Shown here in pieces: positions 1 to 10,287 of a DNA stretch of 64,000 bases. The first letter of the stretch is position 1. Every line of letters begins with the position of its first letter. Position numbers and translations under genes: made by a program. The stretch comes from CAVPUA01 sp963828015 (GTDB lineage: Bacteria > Actinomycetota > Actinomycetes > Mycobacteriales > Jatrophihabitantaceae), in NCBI GenBank assembly GCA_963828015.1, contig CAWHCD010000004.1:1054001-1118000 (forward strand), written 5' to 3'. The notes beneath the pieces are model-generated. The model was not told where the DNA came from. It worked only from the letters and a program-made list of their open reading frames with translations, and did no database searches.

Positions 1-101
1 CCGGGCTGGCGCAGACCGTCCAGTGGTACGCGGACAACGAGAGTTGGTGGCGCCCGCTCAAGGCGGCCGTCGAGGCGCGGTACGCCGAGGCCGGCCAATG
101 A
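1..101 (+). CDS. rmlB: dTDP-glucose 4,6-dehydratase, C-terminal end (partial)
   Basis: Only the last 32 codons are in the window, in the frame that starts at base 3. The residues around WYADNESWWRPLK match the conserved C-terminus of RmlB, which converts dTDP-glucose to dTDP-4-keto-6-deoxyglucose in dTDP-rhamnose synthesis. The stop overlaps the rmlD start (ATGA), so the two are translationally coupled. The name rests on this short tail plus the rmlD neighbour. Confidence 0.7.
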   Translation, partial: GLAQTVQWYADNESWWRPLKAAVEARYAEAGQ

Positions 102-979
102 CGTCGAGGCGCTGGTTGGTGACCGGTTCCAACGGCCAGCTGGGCACCGACCTCCAACTCGTCCTCGGCGGCTGATCCGCAGGCCGAGGTCCGCGCGGTG
201 GACGTCGAGGATCTCGACATCACCGACTCGGCCGCCGTCGAGGCGATGATGAGCTCGTTCGGCCCGGACGTCATCGTCAACGCCGCCGCCTACACCGCGG
301 TCGACCCGGCCGAGGAACACGAGGACGTGGCCTACCAGGTGAACGCGACCGGGCCGGCGGTGCTCGCCGCGGCCGCCGCCCGCAACGGGGCGCGGCTGAT
401 CCACGTCTCGACCGACTACGTCTTCGCCGGTGACGGCGACCGGCCCTACGAGGTCGACGACGAGCCGGCCCCCAAGGGCGCCTACGGCCGCACCAAGCTG
501 GCCGGTGAGGTGGCTGTCCGCGAGCTGCATCCCGAGGACTCCTACGTCGTCCGGACCGCCTGGGTCTACGGGGCGGGCGGCGGCCAACTTCGTCAAGACG
601 ATGGCCCGCCTGGAGCGCGAGCGCGACACCGTCAGCGTGGTGGCCGACCAGCACGGCTCCCCGACCTGGTCGGCCGACCTGGCCCGGGCCCTCGTCGAGC
701 TCGCCCGCTCGAACGCGCCGGCCGGGATCTATCACTGCACCAACGCCGGGCGACACCACCTGGTTCGGGTTCACCCAGGCCATCTTCGGCGAGCTCGGCG
801 CCGATCCGGACCGGGTGGTGCCGGTGACCACCGCCGAGTTTCCGCGTCCCGCACCCCGCCCGGCCTACTCGGTGCTGAGTCTGTCGGCCTGGGCCGACGC
901 CGGGCTGAGCCCGATGCCGGCCTGGCGCGACGCGCTGCACCAGGCCTTCGTCGAGCACGGCTCGGTTTTCCGGGCTTGA
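98..979 (+). CDS. rmlD: dTDP-4-dehydrorhamnose reductase (frameshifted in this sequence)
   Basis: Last step of dTDP-L-rhamnose synthesis: NADPH-dependent reduction of dTDP-4-keto-rhamnose. The N-terminal Rossmann motif TGSNGQLG is at residues 9-16. The SDR catalytic YxxxK appears as YGRTK near base 482. The tail (RPAYSVLSLSAW, then MPAWRDALHQ) is typical of RmlD. The protein must be read through at least three frame changes, near 170, 580 and 752. Each is repaired by removing one base (at 752, gggcgac to ggcgac restores GDTTWFGF). Homology is continuous across the breaks, so the intact gene is probably functional and the breaks are sequence errors. Confidence 0.8.
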
Positions 980-1174
980 GGTCAGCCGCAAACAGCGCCG
1001 ATCGCGGGGCACTGGCCTGAGAATCGGAGCCGGCCGAACGGCCTGGTTGGCAGGTTCGAGACGACTCAGCCGGTATCCTGGGCCTCATGATTTGCTGACG
1101 TTGGTGCTGCCCTGCCGCGGGTCGGCGGGTCGCTCAGCTGCGTCGGCTCGGCTCGCGCGTCGGGCGGACAGTCT
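980..1174 (+). other. Gap between rmlD and wzm, nothing assignable
   Basis: 195 bases with no gene I can support. A short stretch reading LTLVLPCRG near 1095 resembles the start of a family 2 glycosyltransferase, but it stops at once and cannot be extended in any frame. It may be a remnant, or another effect of the error-rich sequence. Confidence 0.3.
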
Positions 1175-2001
1175 GTGACGTCACTCTGACGATCCCCGAG
1201 GAGTTCGTCCGGTACCGCAGCCTGATCTGGAACTTCGCCCAGCGCGACCTGAAATCCCGGTTCAAGGGCACGGCGGCCGGCTGGGCCTGGTCGCTGCTCG
1301 TGCCGCTGGCCTCGCTCGGCGTCTACACGCTGGTCGGCAAGGTCATCTCGCGGGCCGCTCCGCCGACTTCGGCAACGGCCACACCGGCAACTTCATCGTC
1401 TACCTGTTCGTCGGCGCTGACCGTCTGGACGTTCTGGGCCAACGGCATCAACACCGATCGGCTCGCTGCTCGGCACGGGCGTGCTGCTGAAGAAGATCTA
1501 CTTCCCGTCCTACGCGCCGGTGCTCGGCGCGATGATCGCGGTCGCGATCCAGTCAGCGATCGAGATCGGCGTGGTGATGGTCGTGCTGCTGCGCCTTCGG
1601 CAACGTCGGCGCGAGCTGGCTGCTGCTCCCGTTCTGTGCGCGATCTTCTTCCTGTTCGTCACGGCGGTACCTCCTTGTTCTTCGCGCTGGCCAACATCTA
1701 CTTCCGCGACCTGCAGCACTTCATCGGGATCTTCCTGCAGTTGCTGTTCTACGCGACGCCGATCATCTACACCGTCGATCGCGCTCGACGGTCAAGGACC
1801 TGGTCGGCATCCCGCTGCACGCGGTGATCACTGGCCAACCCGGTGAGCGAGTTCGTCCAGCTGTTCCGCGACGTCGCTCTACAGCCTCGAGTCGGGTCGC
1901 CCTGGACTGTGGCTCGGCGTCGTCGCCTGGACGGCGGCCGCCGTCGTCGTCGGCCTGTCGTCTACCACCGCGGCGGCCGCGACCTGGCGGAGCAGCTGTA
2001 G
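1175..2001 (+). CDS. wzm: Polysaccharide ABC exporter, permease subunit (frameshifted)
   Basis: Integral membrane half of an ABC-2 exporter moving a lipid-linked polysaccharide across the cytoplasmic membrane. Fragments in three frames join into a typical Wzm: VRYRSLIWNFAQRDLKSRF at the N-terminus, VPLASLGVYTLVGKVISR, then LLKKIYFPSYAPVLG and a hydrophobic C-terminus ending GGRDLAEQL. I count about eight frame changes between 1180 and 1960. The likely start is GTG 1175, with one extra base directly after it. The stop TAG shares its G with the GTG start of the ATPase gene (TAGTG), supporting an operon and fixing the true 3' end. Confidence 0.78.
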
Positions 2002-3233
2002 TGGCCGACATCGCGATCGAGGTCGACAACCTGTCCAAGAGGTTCCGGCTCTACACCGAGAGGCGGAACTCGCTCAAGGAACGGGTCGTCGCGGCGCAGC
2101 GGCAGCCGCTACTCCGACTTCTGGGCCCTGCGCGACGTCAGCTTCGAGGTCGAGCGAGGCACGACCTTCGGCCTGATCGGGCACAACGGCTCGGGCAAGT
2201 CGACCCTGCTGAAGATGCTGGCCGGGATCTACCGGCCGACGTCGGGATCGATCGAGGCCCACGGCCGGATCTCGGCGCTGCTCGAACTGGGCGCCGGCTT
2301 CCACAGCTGAGCTCACCGGCCGCGAGAACGTCTACCTCAACGGCGCGATCCTCGGCCTGACCCGCAAGCAGATCGACGCCTCGATGGACGAGATCATCGA
2401 CTTCGCCGGCATCGGCGACTTCATCGACTCGCCGGTCAAGGTCTACTCGAGCGGCATGTACGTCCGCCTCGGCTTCTCGATCGCGGTCACCGCCGAGCCC
2501 GAGATCCTGATCGTCGACGAGATCATCGCGGTCGGCGACGAGGAGTTCCAGCGCAAGTGCTTCGACTACCTCTACGAGCTGCGCCGGCAGGGCACGACGA
2601 TCGTGATCGTCTCGCATTCGCTGCCGGTCGTGGCCGACCTGTGCGACCAGGCCGTCTGGCTCGACCACGGCCGGATGCAGGCGGTCGGCGAGTCCGCGAC
2701 GTGGTCGACGACTACCTCAGGAGGTGAACCGAAGGAAGCCGTCGGCCGACCGGCGCCAGATCGGCCGCGCACCGCGAATGAGCGGCACGCCGCACCGGGT
2801 CGGGCGAGATCCGGGTCGACGAGCTCGAGTATCTCGACGCGCGACGGCGCGGTCGTTCCGCTTCCTGGCCGCTGGCGAGCCCGGCCACGGTCCGGATGCA
2901 CTACGAGCCGAGCAGCCGACCTGCCGAGGTCATCTTCGGCCTGGGCTTCGTCCACGAGTCCGGGCGTGAACATCGCCGGACCGAACTCCGGCTACGGCGA
3001 GCGCGCGTTCAAGGTCGCCGCCGGGCGCGGGCTTCGTCGACTTCACGATCGACCGCACTTGCCGCTGCAGCCGGGCGTCTTCCTGGTCTCGACGGCCGTC
3101 GTCGACCGCGGCCACACCTACGACTATCACGATCGGGCGTACGAGCTGCGGGTGCGGGCCGACATGCGCAGTCACCGAGCCCGGGCATGACCAAGTTCTT
3201 CGGCAGTGGCACCTGCAGCCCGATCGAGCATGA
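2001..3233 (+). CDS. wzt: Polysaccharide ABC exporter, ATPase with C-terminal glycan-binding-like domain (frameshifted)
   Basis: ATPase partner of the permease just upstream. Visible parts in order: VADIAIEVDNLSKRFRLY at the start, Walker A GHNGSGKST near 2180, LELGAGF, signature YSSGMYVRLGFSI near 2450, Walker B EILIVDEIIAVGDEEF near 2500 and the switch His in VSHSL. After a linker there is an extra C-terminal domain (about 2750-3190: VDELEYLD, EPATVRMHYE, GVFLVSTAVVD, YELRVRAD), the type that in E. coli O8/O9a Wzt recognises the modified end of the glycan. At least eight frame changes are needed and the exact stop is uncertain (3188-3233). Confidence 0.78.
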
Positions 3234-3256
3234 GGAGTCGCGCGAAGGAGCATCCG

Positions 3257-4571
3257 ATGATCAGCGGTCACTCGCTGACCGCGGTGCTGCACGCGTTGTC
3301 GACCGGCTTCGCCGACCGCGCGCTGAACATCATCGTCACGACCGACGAGCTCGAGGACGGACCGAGCTGCGCGGCCGCTCGTCCGCGGCGATCAGCGAGC
3401 AACGAGCTGCCGGAGGACCAGGCGCGGGCGCTCGGCGATGCGTTCCGCGACGCCGACGGCGATCAGTTCCTGGTCAACGAGTGCTACCGAGTCGGCCTTC
3501 TACCTCAGCGACGCGACTGGTCGGAACTGGCCGACAACCCGCTGTACGCGCACTTCGTCGCCAACCGGGCCGGGCCGGTGCTCGACAAGTGGCCGCACTA
3601 CTTCCCGATCTACGCCCGGCACCTGACGCGGTTCCGCGGCGAGCCGGTGCGGGTGCTCGAGATCGGCGTCTACCGCGGCGGCGGCCTCGAGCTGTGGCAG
3701 AACTACCTCGGGCCCGAGGCCCAGCTGGTCGGCCTGGACATCGACGAGGCGGCGGTGCGGGCGGCCGACGGCCGGTATCCCGGTCGTGCTCGGCGATCAG
3801 GAGGATCCCGAGGTGCTGCGGCGAGCTCGACGAGCGAGTACGGCCCGTTCGACATCGTCATCGACGACGGCGGCCACACCATGCGCCAGCAGATCGTCGT
3901 CGATCGAGACGCTGTTCCCGCTGCTCAACGACGGCGGCGTCTACCTCGTCGAGGACTGCCACACCTCGTACTGGCCGGTGTTCGGCGGCGAGCTTGCGCG
4001 GCGCGGACTCGTTCATCGAATGGTCCAAGCGCCGGGTCGACGACCTGCATTCGCGCCATCACGTCGGCATCGACCGCAACTCGGTCTGGGCGACCGCATC
4101 TCGACGGCCTGCACGTCTACGACAGCGTCGTGGTCTTCGACAAGAAGCACCGCTTCCGCCCGTTCAACGAGGTGGTCGGCAGCTCGTCCTACCTGTTCGC
4201 CGATCGCTTCAGCGAAGGCACTCGGCATCGAGATGCTGGCGACCCGGGACGCCGCGCTGCGCGAGCGGGACGAGCTGCGGGCCAAGCTCGCAGCTGAGTC
4301 AGCGAGGTCGGAGCACCGACGGCCGCACGCGGCTCGCGGTCGACGCGATCCGGTCGAGGAGCTGCGCATCGCCCGCGCCGAGCTGCGCCGCGCTCGGCGA
4401 GCAGCTGGCCGAGCTCGGCCAGGCACTCGGAGACCGACGACCGAGCCGAGCTCGGACAGGACCCGCAACCAGCTGCTGGAGAGCTGGGAGCAGGTCAAGG
4501 CGATGCGCGGCAGCGCGTCGTGGCGGGCGACCGCCCCGCTGCGAGCGGTCCGGCGTCTGCGGCCGCGATGA
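3257..4571 (+). CDS. SAM-dependent methyltransferase, CmcI-like, with coiled C-terminus (frameshifted)
   Basis: Starts at ATG 3257 behind a strong ribosome binding site (GAAGGAG, six bases upstream). Motif I is VRVLEIGVYRGGGLELW near 3650; LVGLDIDEAA, then FDIVIDDGGHTMRQQI near 3850 and LVEDCHTSYWPVFGG follow. This is the class I methyltransferase family annotated as CmcI or cephalosporin hydroxylase-like, common in polysaccharide loci, where it O-methylates sugars. The last part (about 4240-4560) is Arg/Glu-rich, probably helical, and ends RAVRRLRPR. About six frame changes break the gene. The position next to wzt suggests a role in capping the exported glycan. Confidence 0.7.
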
Positions 4572-5438
4572 CCGTGATCGCATCGCATCTGACGTGAGCT
4601 CGCCGACGGCGTCCGGACGCGAGGTCCTTGACGTCAGCCGCGGTCAGGTGTCGGTCGAGCGCGGTCGACCTCGCGCGACTTCGGCGCACCGCGAGCGGGT
4701 GGCGGTGCTGGCGCACTTCTCCGCCGACGCCGCGTGTCGCGTCGTTTCGCGACGCTGGTCGCGCGAGTTCGTCGCGCGCCGGTTACCGACGTCATCGTGG
4801 TCTCGGCGTGCCGAGTCGACGAGCCGCTGGAGTGGAACGGCGACCTCGCCGGCGATCGCGATCGTGCTGCGCCAGCCGAACATCGGCTACGACTTCGGCT
4901 CGTGGGCGATCGGGCTGGACTGCTGCCGGCGAGGCCACGCAGCGCCGGTACGTGATGCTGGCCAACGACAGCGTGGTCGGCCCGTTCGCCACCTCGGCCC
5001 GCTGCTGGCCGAGTTCGAAGCGACGCGGCGGCCGACGTCTGGGGGCTGACCGACACCTACCAGTACTTCCATCACCTGCAGAGCTACTTCCTGGGCTTCC
5101 GCGGCGGGGTGCTGGCCGACGCGCCGCTGCAGCGAGTTCTTCGACGACGTGCGCGATCGAGCCGACCAAGTGGGACATCATCCGGCACAACGAGCTGGGG
5201 CTCAGCCGGCTGCTGCACGGCGAGGGCTATCGATGACCGTCGGCGTTCCGCGCCGACGACGTGGTGAGCGCCGGCGACAACCCGGTGATCAAGGGCTGGT
5301 GGCAGCTTGATCGAGCGCGGCTTTCCCGTTCGTCAAGCGCGAGATCGTCCGCGATCCCGACGGTCGCGCCGCGTCGGGAGCGGGTCGCCGCCGAGGTCGC
5401 GGCCGATCTTCGGCGACGCGCTGGAGGAGTGGATATGA
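4568..5438 (+). CDS. Rhamnan synthesis protein F family (frameshifted)
   Basis: Starts at ATG 4568, overlapping the previous stop (ATGA). The reassembled protein contains RVAVLAHFSADA, NIGYDFGSWAIGLD, RYVMLANDSVVGPF, LTDTYQYFHHLQSYFLGF and WDIIRHNELGLSRLL, all features of the RgpF family of glycosyltransferase-like enzymes in rhamnose-glucose polysaccharide assembly. Frame changes occur near 4600, 4720-4790, 4850, 4920, 5010, 5130, 5155, 5310 and 5330. In most, one extra base explains the shift (cagcttgatc for cagctgatc; tttcccgttc for tttccgttc). The end at 5438 (EEWI, stop) is well placed, ten bases before the next start. Confidence 0.7.
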
Positions 5439-5447
5439 GGGAGCGAC

Positions 5448-7520
5448 ATGAGACGGATCGACGCGAGCCGCGAGTCGCACGGCGGCTGTCGAAGTCAGGC
5501 GCGTCGCATGTCGCTCTCGGCGCTGGCGGCAGGCCCGGAGGCTGGCAGCGGCGCGGCCCGCACGCCGCCGCTCGACTTCCGCGACTGGCTCGAGCGGCGG
5601 CTGGTCGCAAGGTCGGCCGGCTTCCCCGACGTCTGGCGCACGCGCGACCGATCTGCGGTTCGCCGCAGCCGAGCCGTGGTCGCGCGTCGCTGGTGCACGT
5701 CTTCTATCCCGAGCTGCTGCCGGAGTTGCTCGACGCAGCTCGACGCCATCCCGGTCGGCTACGACCTGATCGTCACCAACGCCAGCCGGCAGCCGATCAC
5801 GGTCGACACCAGCGACGCTGCCCGGCGCCCGCCACATGGTCGTGCTCGAGGTCGAGAACCACGGCCGCGACATCTGGCCGATCGTCCAGGTCGTCAACGC
5901 CGGGCTGCTCGACCCGTACGAGATCGTGCTGAAGGTGCACACCAAGCGCAGCGCATGGCGCGACCGAGCATGCGGAGCTCGCCGGCAGCGGCGAGCAGTG
6001 GCGCGCCGACCTGCTCGACAGCCTGCTCGGCTCGCCGAGCAACGTCCAGACCGATCCTCGAGCGCCTTCGCCGAGATCCCGAACCTGGGTGTGGTCGACC
6101 GCGCCGGGCAACCTGCTCGGCCCGGAGTTCTGGGGCGGCGACCAGGCGCTGACGGCCGAGCTGCTGCGCCGGCTTGGAGCTGCGCGTCGACCCGGACGCG
6201 CTGCGGTTCCCGGCCGGTTCGTTCTACTGGATCCGGGCGTTCGTGCTGCAAGGTCTGCGCGCGCTGGCGATGACCGCGCGAGGACTTCGAAGCCGAGGCC
6301 GGCCAGGTCGACGCGCACGACCGCGCACGCCATCGAGCGGTCGATCGGCCTGCTCAGCGACGGAGGCCGGCCTGAGCATGACGCACGGCGGACCAGCTCG
6401 AGTCGAGCCGGCCGCAGGCCTGGCGGCGTTACCGGCGGGCGCGCCGCGGGCCCGCGGGCCCGCATGCTGCCCGTTCTACCTGCCGCAGTTCCATCCGACG
6501 CCCGGAGAACGACAGTGGTGGGGCGAGGGGTTCACCGAGTGGACCAACGTCACCGCCGCCCGGCCGGTCTACCTGGGCCACAACCAGCCGAACCTGCCGG
6601 CCGACCTCGGGCTTCTACGACCTGCGCCTGGACGAGGTGCGATCAGGCGCAGATGGACCTGGCCGACCGCGCACGGCATCGAGGGCTTCATGTACTACTA
6701 CTACTGGTTCGCCGGGCAAGCGGCTGCTGTCGACGCCGGTCGAGCCTTGCTGGCCAGCGACGTGCAGAAGCCGTTCTGCCTGATGTGGGCGAACGAGAAC
6801 TGGACCCGCCGATGGGACGGGCGGTCCTCGGACATCCTGATGGGCCAGGACTACGAGCGGGTGCCGGCCGAGCGATTCATCGATGACGTGCTGCAGTTCC
6901 TGGCCGACCCGCGCTACATCTGCGGTGCACGGCCGGCCGGTGCTCGCGGTGTACCGCATCGCCCAGATCCCCGACTACCAGCAGGTGATCGAGCAGTGGC
7001 GCGAGCGCGCCCGCGAGGCCGGGGTCGGGCGAGCTCTGTTCCTGCTCGGCGTCGACGTGGCGCGCGAGTTCGACGGCTTGTCCGGCGGCGCGAAGGCGGC
7101 CGGCCTCGACGGCACTGCTGGGCTTCCCGCCGCACAACCTGAAGTGGGAGTGGGTGCCGCACGGCGGCCTGCCGGTCGACCGGCGGTTCAAGGGCAACCT
7201 GCTCAGCTATGAGGCGATGGCCCGCGATGCCGAGCGCCGGCTGCGCCCGGCTCGAGGACTCGATGTACCCGGCGTGATGGTCAACTTCGACAACACCGCG
7301 CGCCGGCAATGGCAACTCCGACGTCTGGTTCGGCTCGAACCCGTACACGTTCCGCCGTTGGCTGGCGGCGGCGCGTGTCGGCGGTCGCCCACCGCGACGC
7401 CGACAGACGGATCGTCTTCGTCAACGCCTGGAACGAGTGGGCCGAGGCGCGGTCCTCGAACCGACACTGCGATTCGGCCGCACCTACCTGCTGGCGGTGC
7501 GCGATGTAGTGCATGCTTGA
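5448..7520 (+). CDS. RgpF-like plus WbsX/GH99-like two-domain glycan enzyme (frameshifted)
   Basis: Two domains can be read. The first (about 5560-6370) is RgpF-like: LLPELLDQLDAIPVGYDLIV, ENHGRDIWPIVQVVN, YEIVLKVHTKRS, LGPEFWGGDQALT, FPAGSFYWIRAFVLQGLRAL. The second (about 6460-7500) is the WbsX/GH99-like domain: FYLPQFHPTPEN, WWGEGFTEWTNV, GFMYYYYWFAG, CLMWANENWTRRWDG, FVNAWNEWAEA. This pairing occurs in O-antigen and rhamnan loci; the substrate is unknown. Ten or more single-base insertions break the frame. The total, about 690 residues, fits a two-domain enzyme. Confidence 0.7.
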
Positions 7521-7541
7521 TTCCAGATAAAGGGAGCTACC

Positions 7542-8503
7542 GTGCTTCGTCTCCTTAGTGAGATCGTCTATCGCTTTGCCGATGCGCCGACGATGCCGGA
7601 ATTACCGCGGCTGTCGTGGACGTGTGGCGAAAACGGTTCCGGTCAATCCACCAGTGGAGATTCAGCAGCAGTTCGTCGGCGCTGTCGTTTATCATGCCGC
7701 CTATACGGAGGCGGCATCCTTTGTTACGACCGCCGATACGTGGCATCGAAAGAATGCCGGGACAGGATTGTCGGGGATCGGCCGCTGCGTTGATTTCGGC
7801 TCCGGCTGGGGGAGAATAACGCGATTGGCTCGTTGACGCGGATTGCTGCTCACCGCTATCTGATGCTCTCGACGTCGATCCAGAGATGACATCCTTGGTG
7901 AATACCACGCTACCGGGCGTGAAGTTCGCTCCTGACCGTGCCGCCGAGCCCGCCGATCCCGATCGCGGACGGTTCGATGGACGCCGTTTTCGCATTCAGC
8001 GTTTTCTCGCACCTCGCACTGCCCGGTCACGACAGTTGGGGCGGCCGAGTTCGGCCGCGTCGTCAAGCCTGGCGGGATGGTGTACTTCACCGTTCTCGAC
8101 GAGGTCTTCTTGACTCAGATTGCGAACGCTCGAGGAGGCAGTCGCGAACGGAACTGCTGATGACTTCACCAAGGGGATGGCTACCTACATCGAAGACATC
8201 GAAGCAGCCTCCGCGGGTTTCCGGCGCGGAGAGCCGGCCTACGGCGGGACCGGCGGGGGCGGTGTACGGACCGGTGACTTTTACGGTTGGGCGGCCTTGC
8301 CGAGGACCTACATCGAGGGCGTCTGGGGTGCGGCCGGCTTCCGTCTGGCCGAGTGGATTCCCTCTGGCGTCCTCTTCGGGCAAGCGATGGTCGGACTGGT
8401 GCGCAAGAAGGCGACGTCGCCCGATTCGCGAACGGGGACTATTTCGCCGGCTGAGTCGCTGACCGATTCGATTCAAAGGGGCGCCAGTGGCCGAAGATCG
8501 TAG
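7542..8503 (+). CDS. Class I SAM-dependent methyltransferase (frameshifted)
   Basis: Begins at GTG 7542. Motif I is GRCVDFGSGWGRITRLA near 7785, followed by LDVDPEM, IPIADGSMDAVFAFSVFSHL near 7965 and RVVKPGGMVYFTVLD near 8060, which define a class I methyltransferase. The C-terminal part (8120-8503) runs in one clean frame and contains RTYIEGVWGAAGFRLAEWIP. At least five frame changes lie between 7610 and 8130. The 5' half is visibly richer in A/T than the neighbouring genes, which could mean recent acquisition. Probably acts on a sugar of the surface glycan; the substrate cannot be told. Confidence 0.65.
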
Positions 8504-9269
8504 TTCCGAGAACAAGGGCTACTGTCCCTGTTGTCGCGCCGACACACATTTCGGGCCATCAGGACTGGCTTCGTGATTTCTACATCTGCCTGCGCTGTGG
8601 ATCCATCCCGCGACAGCGCCACCTGCAGGCCGTGCTGGATGAAAAGGTTCCCGACTGGACCGCAGAAGATCCTCCACGAGTCGTCGCCGTCCAATCGACT
8701 TCCTATCGCGATACTGCGCAAGGACTACACCGCATCCCAGTACTTCGACGACGTTCCGCGCGGGCGGAGGTCCGCGGACGGATGCGCAGTGAGAACATCG
8801 AGGACCTCACCTTCGCCGACGAGTCGATCGACATCTTCGTAACCCAGGATGTCCTGGAGCATGTATTCCACCCGGATCGCGCGATCGCCGAGATCCACCG
8901 CGTGCTGAAGCCGGGCGGAACCCACATCTTCACCGCGCCCAAGCACCGCGGTCTCGACAAGACCGTCCAACGGGCGACGATCGCCGAGGACGGCGACGGT
9001 AACGAACCTGCTACGAGCCGGCGTGGCACGGCAATCCGATCGGGGAGCGGGCACTCGTGACCTACGATTACGGTTATGACTTCGAGCAGTTGCTGTCGCG
9101 CTGGTCCGGATGTCAGCGTCGAAGCGATACACACCGTCGACCGCGCACGGGGCTTGGAGGCGGAGTTCAACGAGGTGTTCGTCATCGCCAAGCCGGGCGG
9201 AAGCCCCGTCCGCAACGGCGCCGGCGACCGGGCAGGCGCTGGCGGCATCAAGAGTCCGCGCGGACGTGA
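8487..9269 (+). CDS. Class I SAM-dependent methyltransferase with N-terminal Zn-ribbon (frameshifted, end uncertain)
   Basis: Probable GTG start at 8487, overlapping the previous gene. The N-terminus has two Cys pairs (GYCPCCRAD and YICLRCGSIPRQR), a Zn-ribbon often fused to methyltransferases in polysaccharide loci. After several frame changes the sequence is clean: SENIEDLTFADESIDIFV, TQDVLEHVFHPDRAIAEIHR, VLKPGGTHIFTAPKHRG (8790-8950). The C-terminus reads VEAIHTVDRARGLEAEFNEV and FVIAKPGG. From there the frame stays open into the next gene, so either a stop was lost to an indel or the two proteins are fused. Stops in other frames near 9267-9277 are the likeliest true ends. Confidence 0.6.
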
Positions 9270-9360
9270 CGTGCTGAGCCAGCACTGCGCGCCGATGGTC
9301 CGGCCGAAGACCGCTCGCTTGGCGGTCGACCGGATGCGGCGGCGAACAGAGGTCGCTCAA

Positions 9361-10287
9361 GTGACGGACCAGCTGGCCGAGGCCGTCCACCGCACAAATA
9401 CCCTCGACGTCACGATCGTGCTGCCCTGCTACAACGAGCAGGATCACGTGCTGGCCGAAATCGAACGCATCACCGCGGCAATGGACGCCAGTGCCTTCAG
9501 CTACGAGCTGATGGTGATCGACGACAAATCGACTGACAACACGCTGAGCGTGCTGCGCGCGGCGGCCGCGTCCTATCCGCGACTGCGGCTGATCGCCTTT
9601 CGCCGCAACGGCGGATCGGGCACCGCGCGGCGGATCGGCACGACCGACGCCTACGGGCGGATCGTCGTCTGGACCGACGCCGATATGACCTATCCGAACG
9701 AACGCATCCCGGAGTTCGTTCAGTATCTGCTCGACAATCCGGATGTGGATCAGGTCGTCGGGGCGCGCACGAGCGAGCAGGGCACCCACAAGATCCTCCG
9801 CGTGCCGGCCAAGTGGGTCATCCGCAAGATCGCCGAGACCCTGACGTCCACCTCGATCCCTGATTTGAACTCGGGGTTGCGGGCGTTTCGCCGTGAGGTG
9901 TCGCTGCCCTACCTACGGTTGCTGCCGCCCGGTTTCTCCTGCGTCACCACGATCACGCTGTCGTTCCTGTCCAACCAGCACGGCGTGGACTATCTGCCGA
10001 TCGACTACGCCCAGCGCTCGGGCACCAGCAAGTTCCACTTCGTGCGCGACGCCTACCGCTACATCCTGCAGGTGCTGCGGATGATCATGTACTTCAACCC
10101 GATCAAGGTGCTCATGCCGCTGGCGTTGTGGATCCTGGCGATCGGGATCGTGAAGGGCATCGTCGACCTCGCCCGCTATCACCTGCGGATCACGACGAAC
10201 TCGGTGCTGCTGATCTTGAGCGGGCTGATCATCGCCTCGATTGCGTTGTTGGCCGACCTCATCGTTCGATCGCGTGCCGAGATCTAG
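9361..10287 (+). CDS. Polyprenyl-phosphate glycosyltransferase, GT2 (dolichol-phosphate mannosyltransferase-like)
   Basis: First undamaged gene of the window, 308 residues from GTG 9361, which has AGAGG eight bases upstream. The GT2 core reads VTIVLPCYNEQDHV, VIDDKSTDNT, RNGGSGTARRIG and the metal-binding WTDADMTYP, followed by LNSGLRAFRR and YAQRSGTSKFHF as in DPM1/GtrB-type enzymes that load a sugar onto a polyprenyl phosphate. Two hydrophobic segments end the protein (about residues 240-295). It likely makes the lipid-linked donor for the PIG-V-like enzyme encoded next. The frame is open upstream into the methyltransferase, so the start is an inference. Confidence 0.8.
   Translation: MTDQLAEAVHRTNTLDVTIVLPCYNEQDHVLAEIERITAAMDASAFSYELMVIDDKSTDNTLSVLRAAAASYPRLRLIAFRRNGGSGTARRIGTTDAYGRIVVWTDADMTYPNERIPEFVQYLLDNPDVDQVVGARTSEQGTHKILRVPAKWVIRKIAETLTSTSIPDLNSGLRAFRREVSLPYLRLLPPGFSCVTTITLSFLSNQHGVDYLPIDYAQRSGTSKFHFVRDAYRYILQVLRMIMYFNPIKVLMPLALWILAIGIVKGIVDLARYHLRITTNSVLLILSGLIIASIALLADLIVRSRAEI

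Noticed and set aside
98..9120. Decaying pseudogene island
   Set aside because: The breaks are overwhelmingly single-base gains with homology kept on both sides and almost no in-frame stops or truncations; sequence error explains them better.
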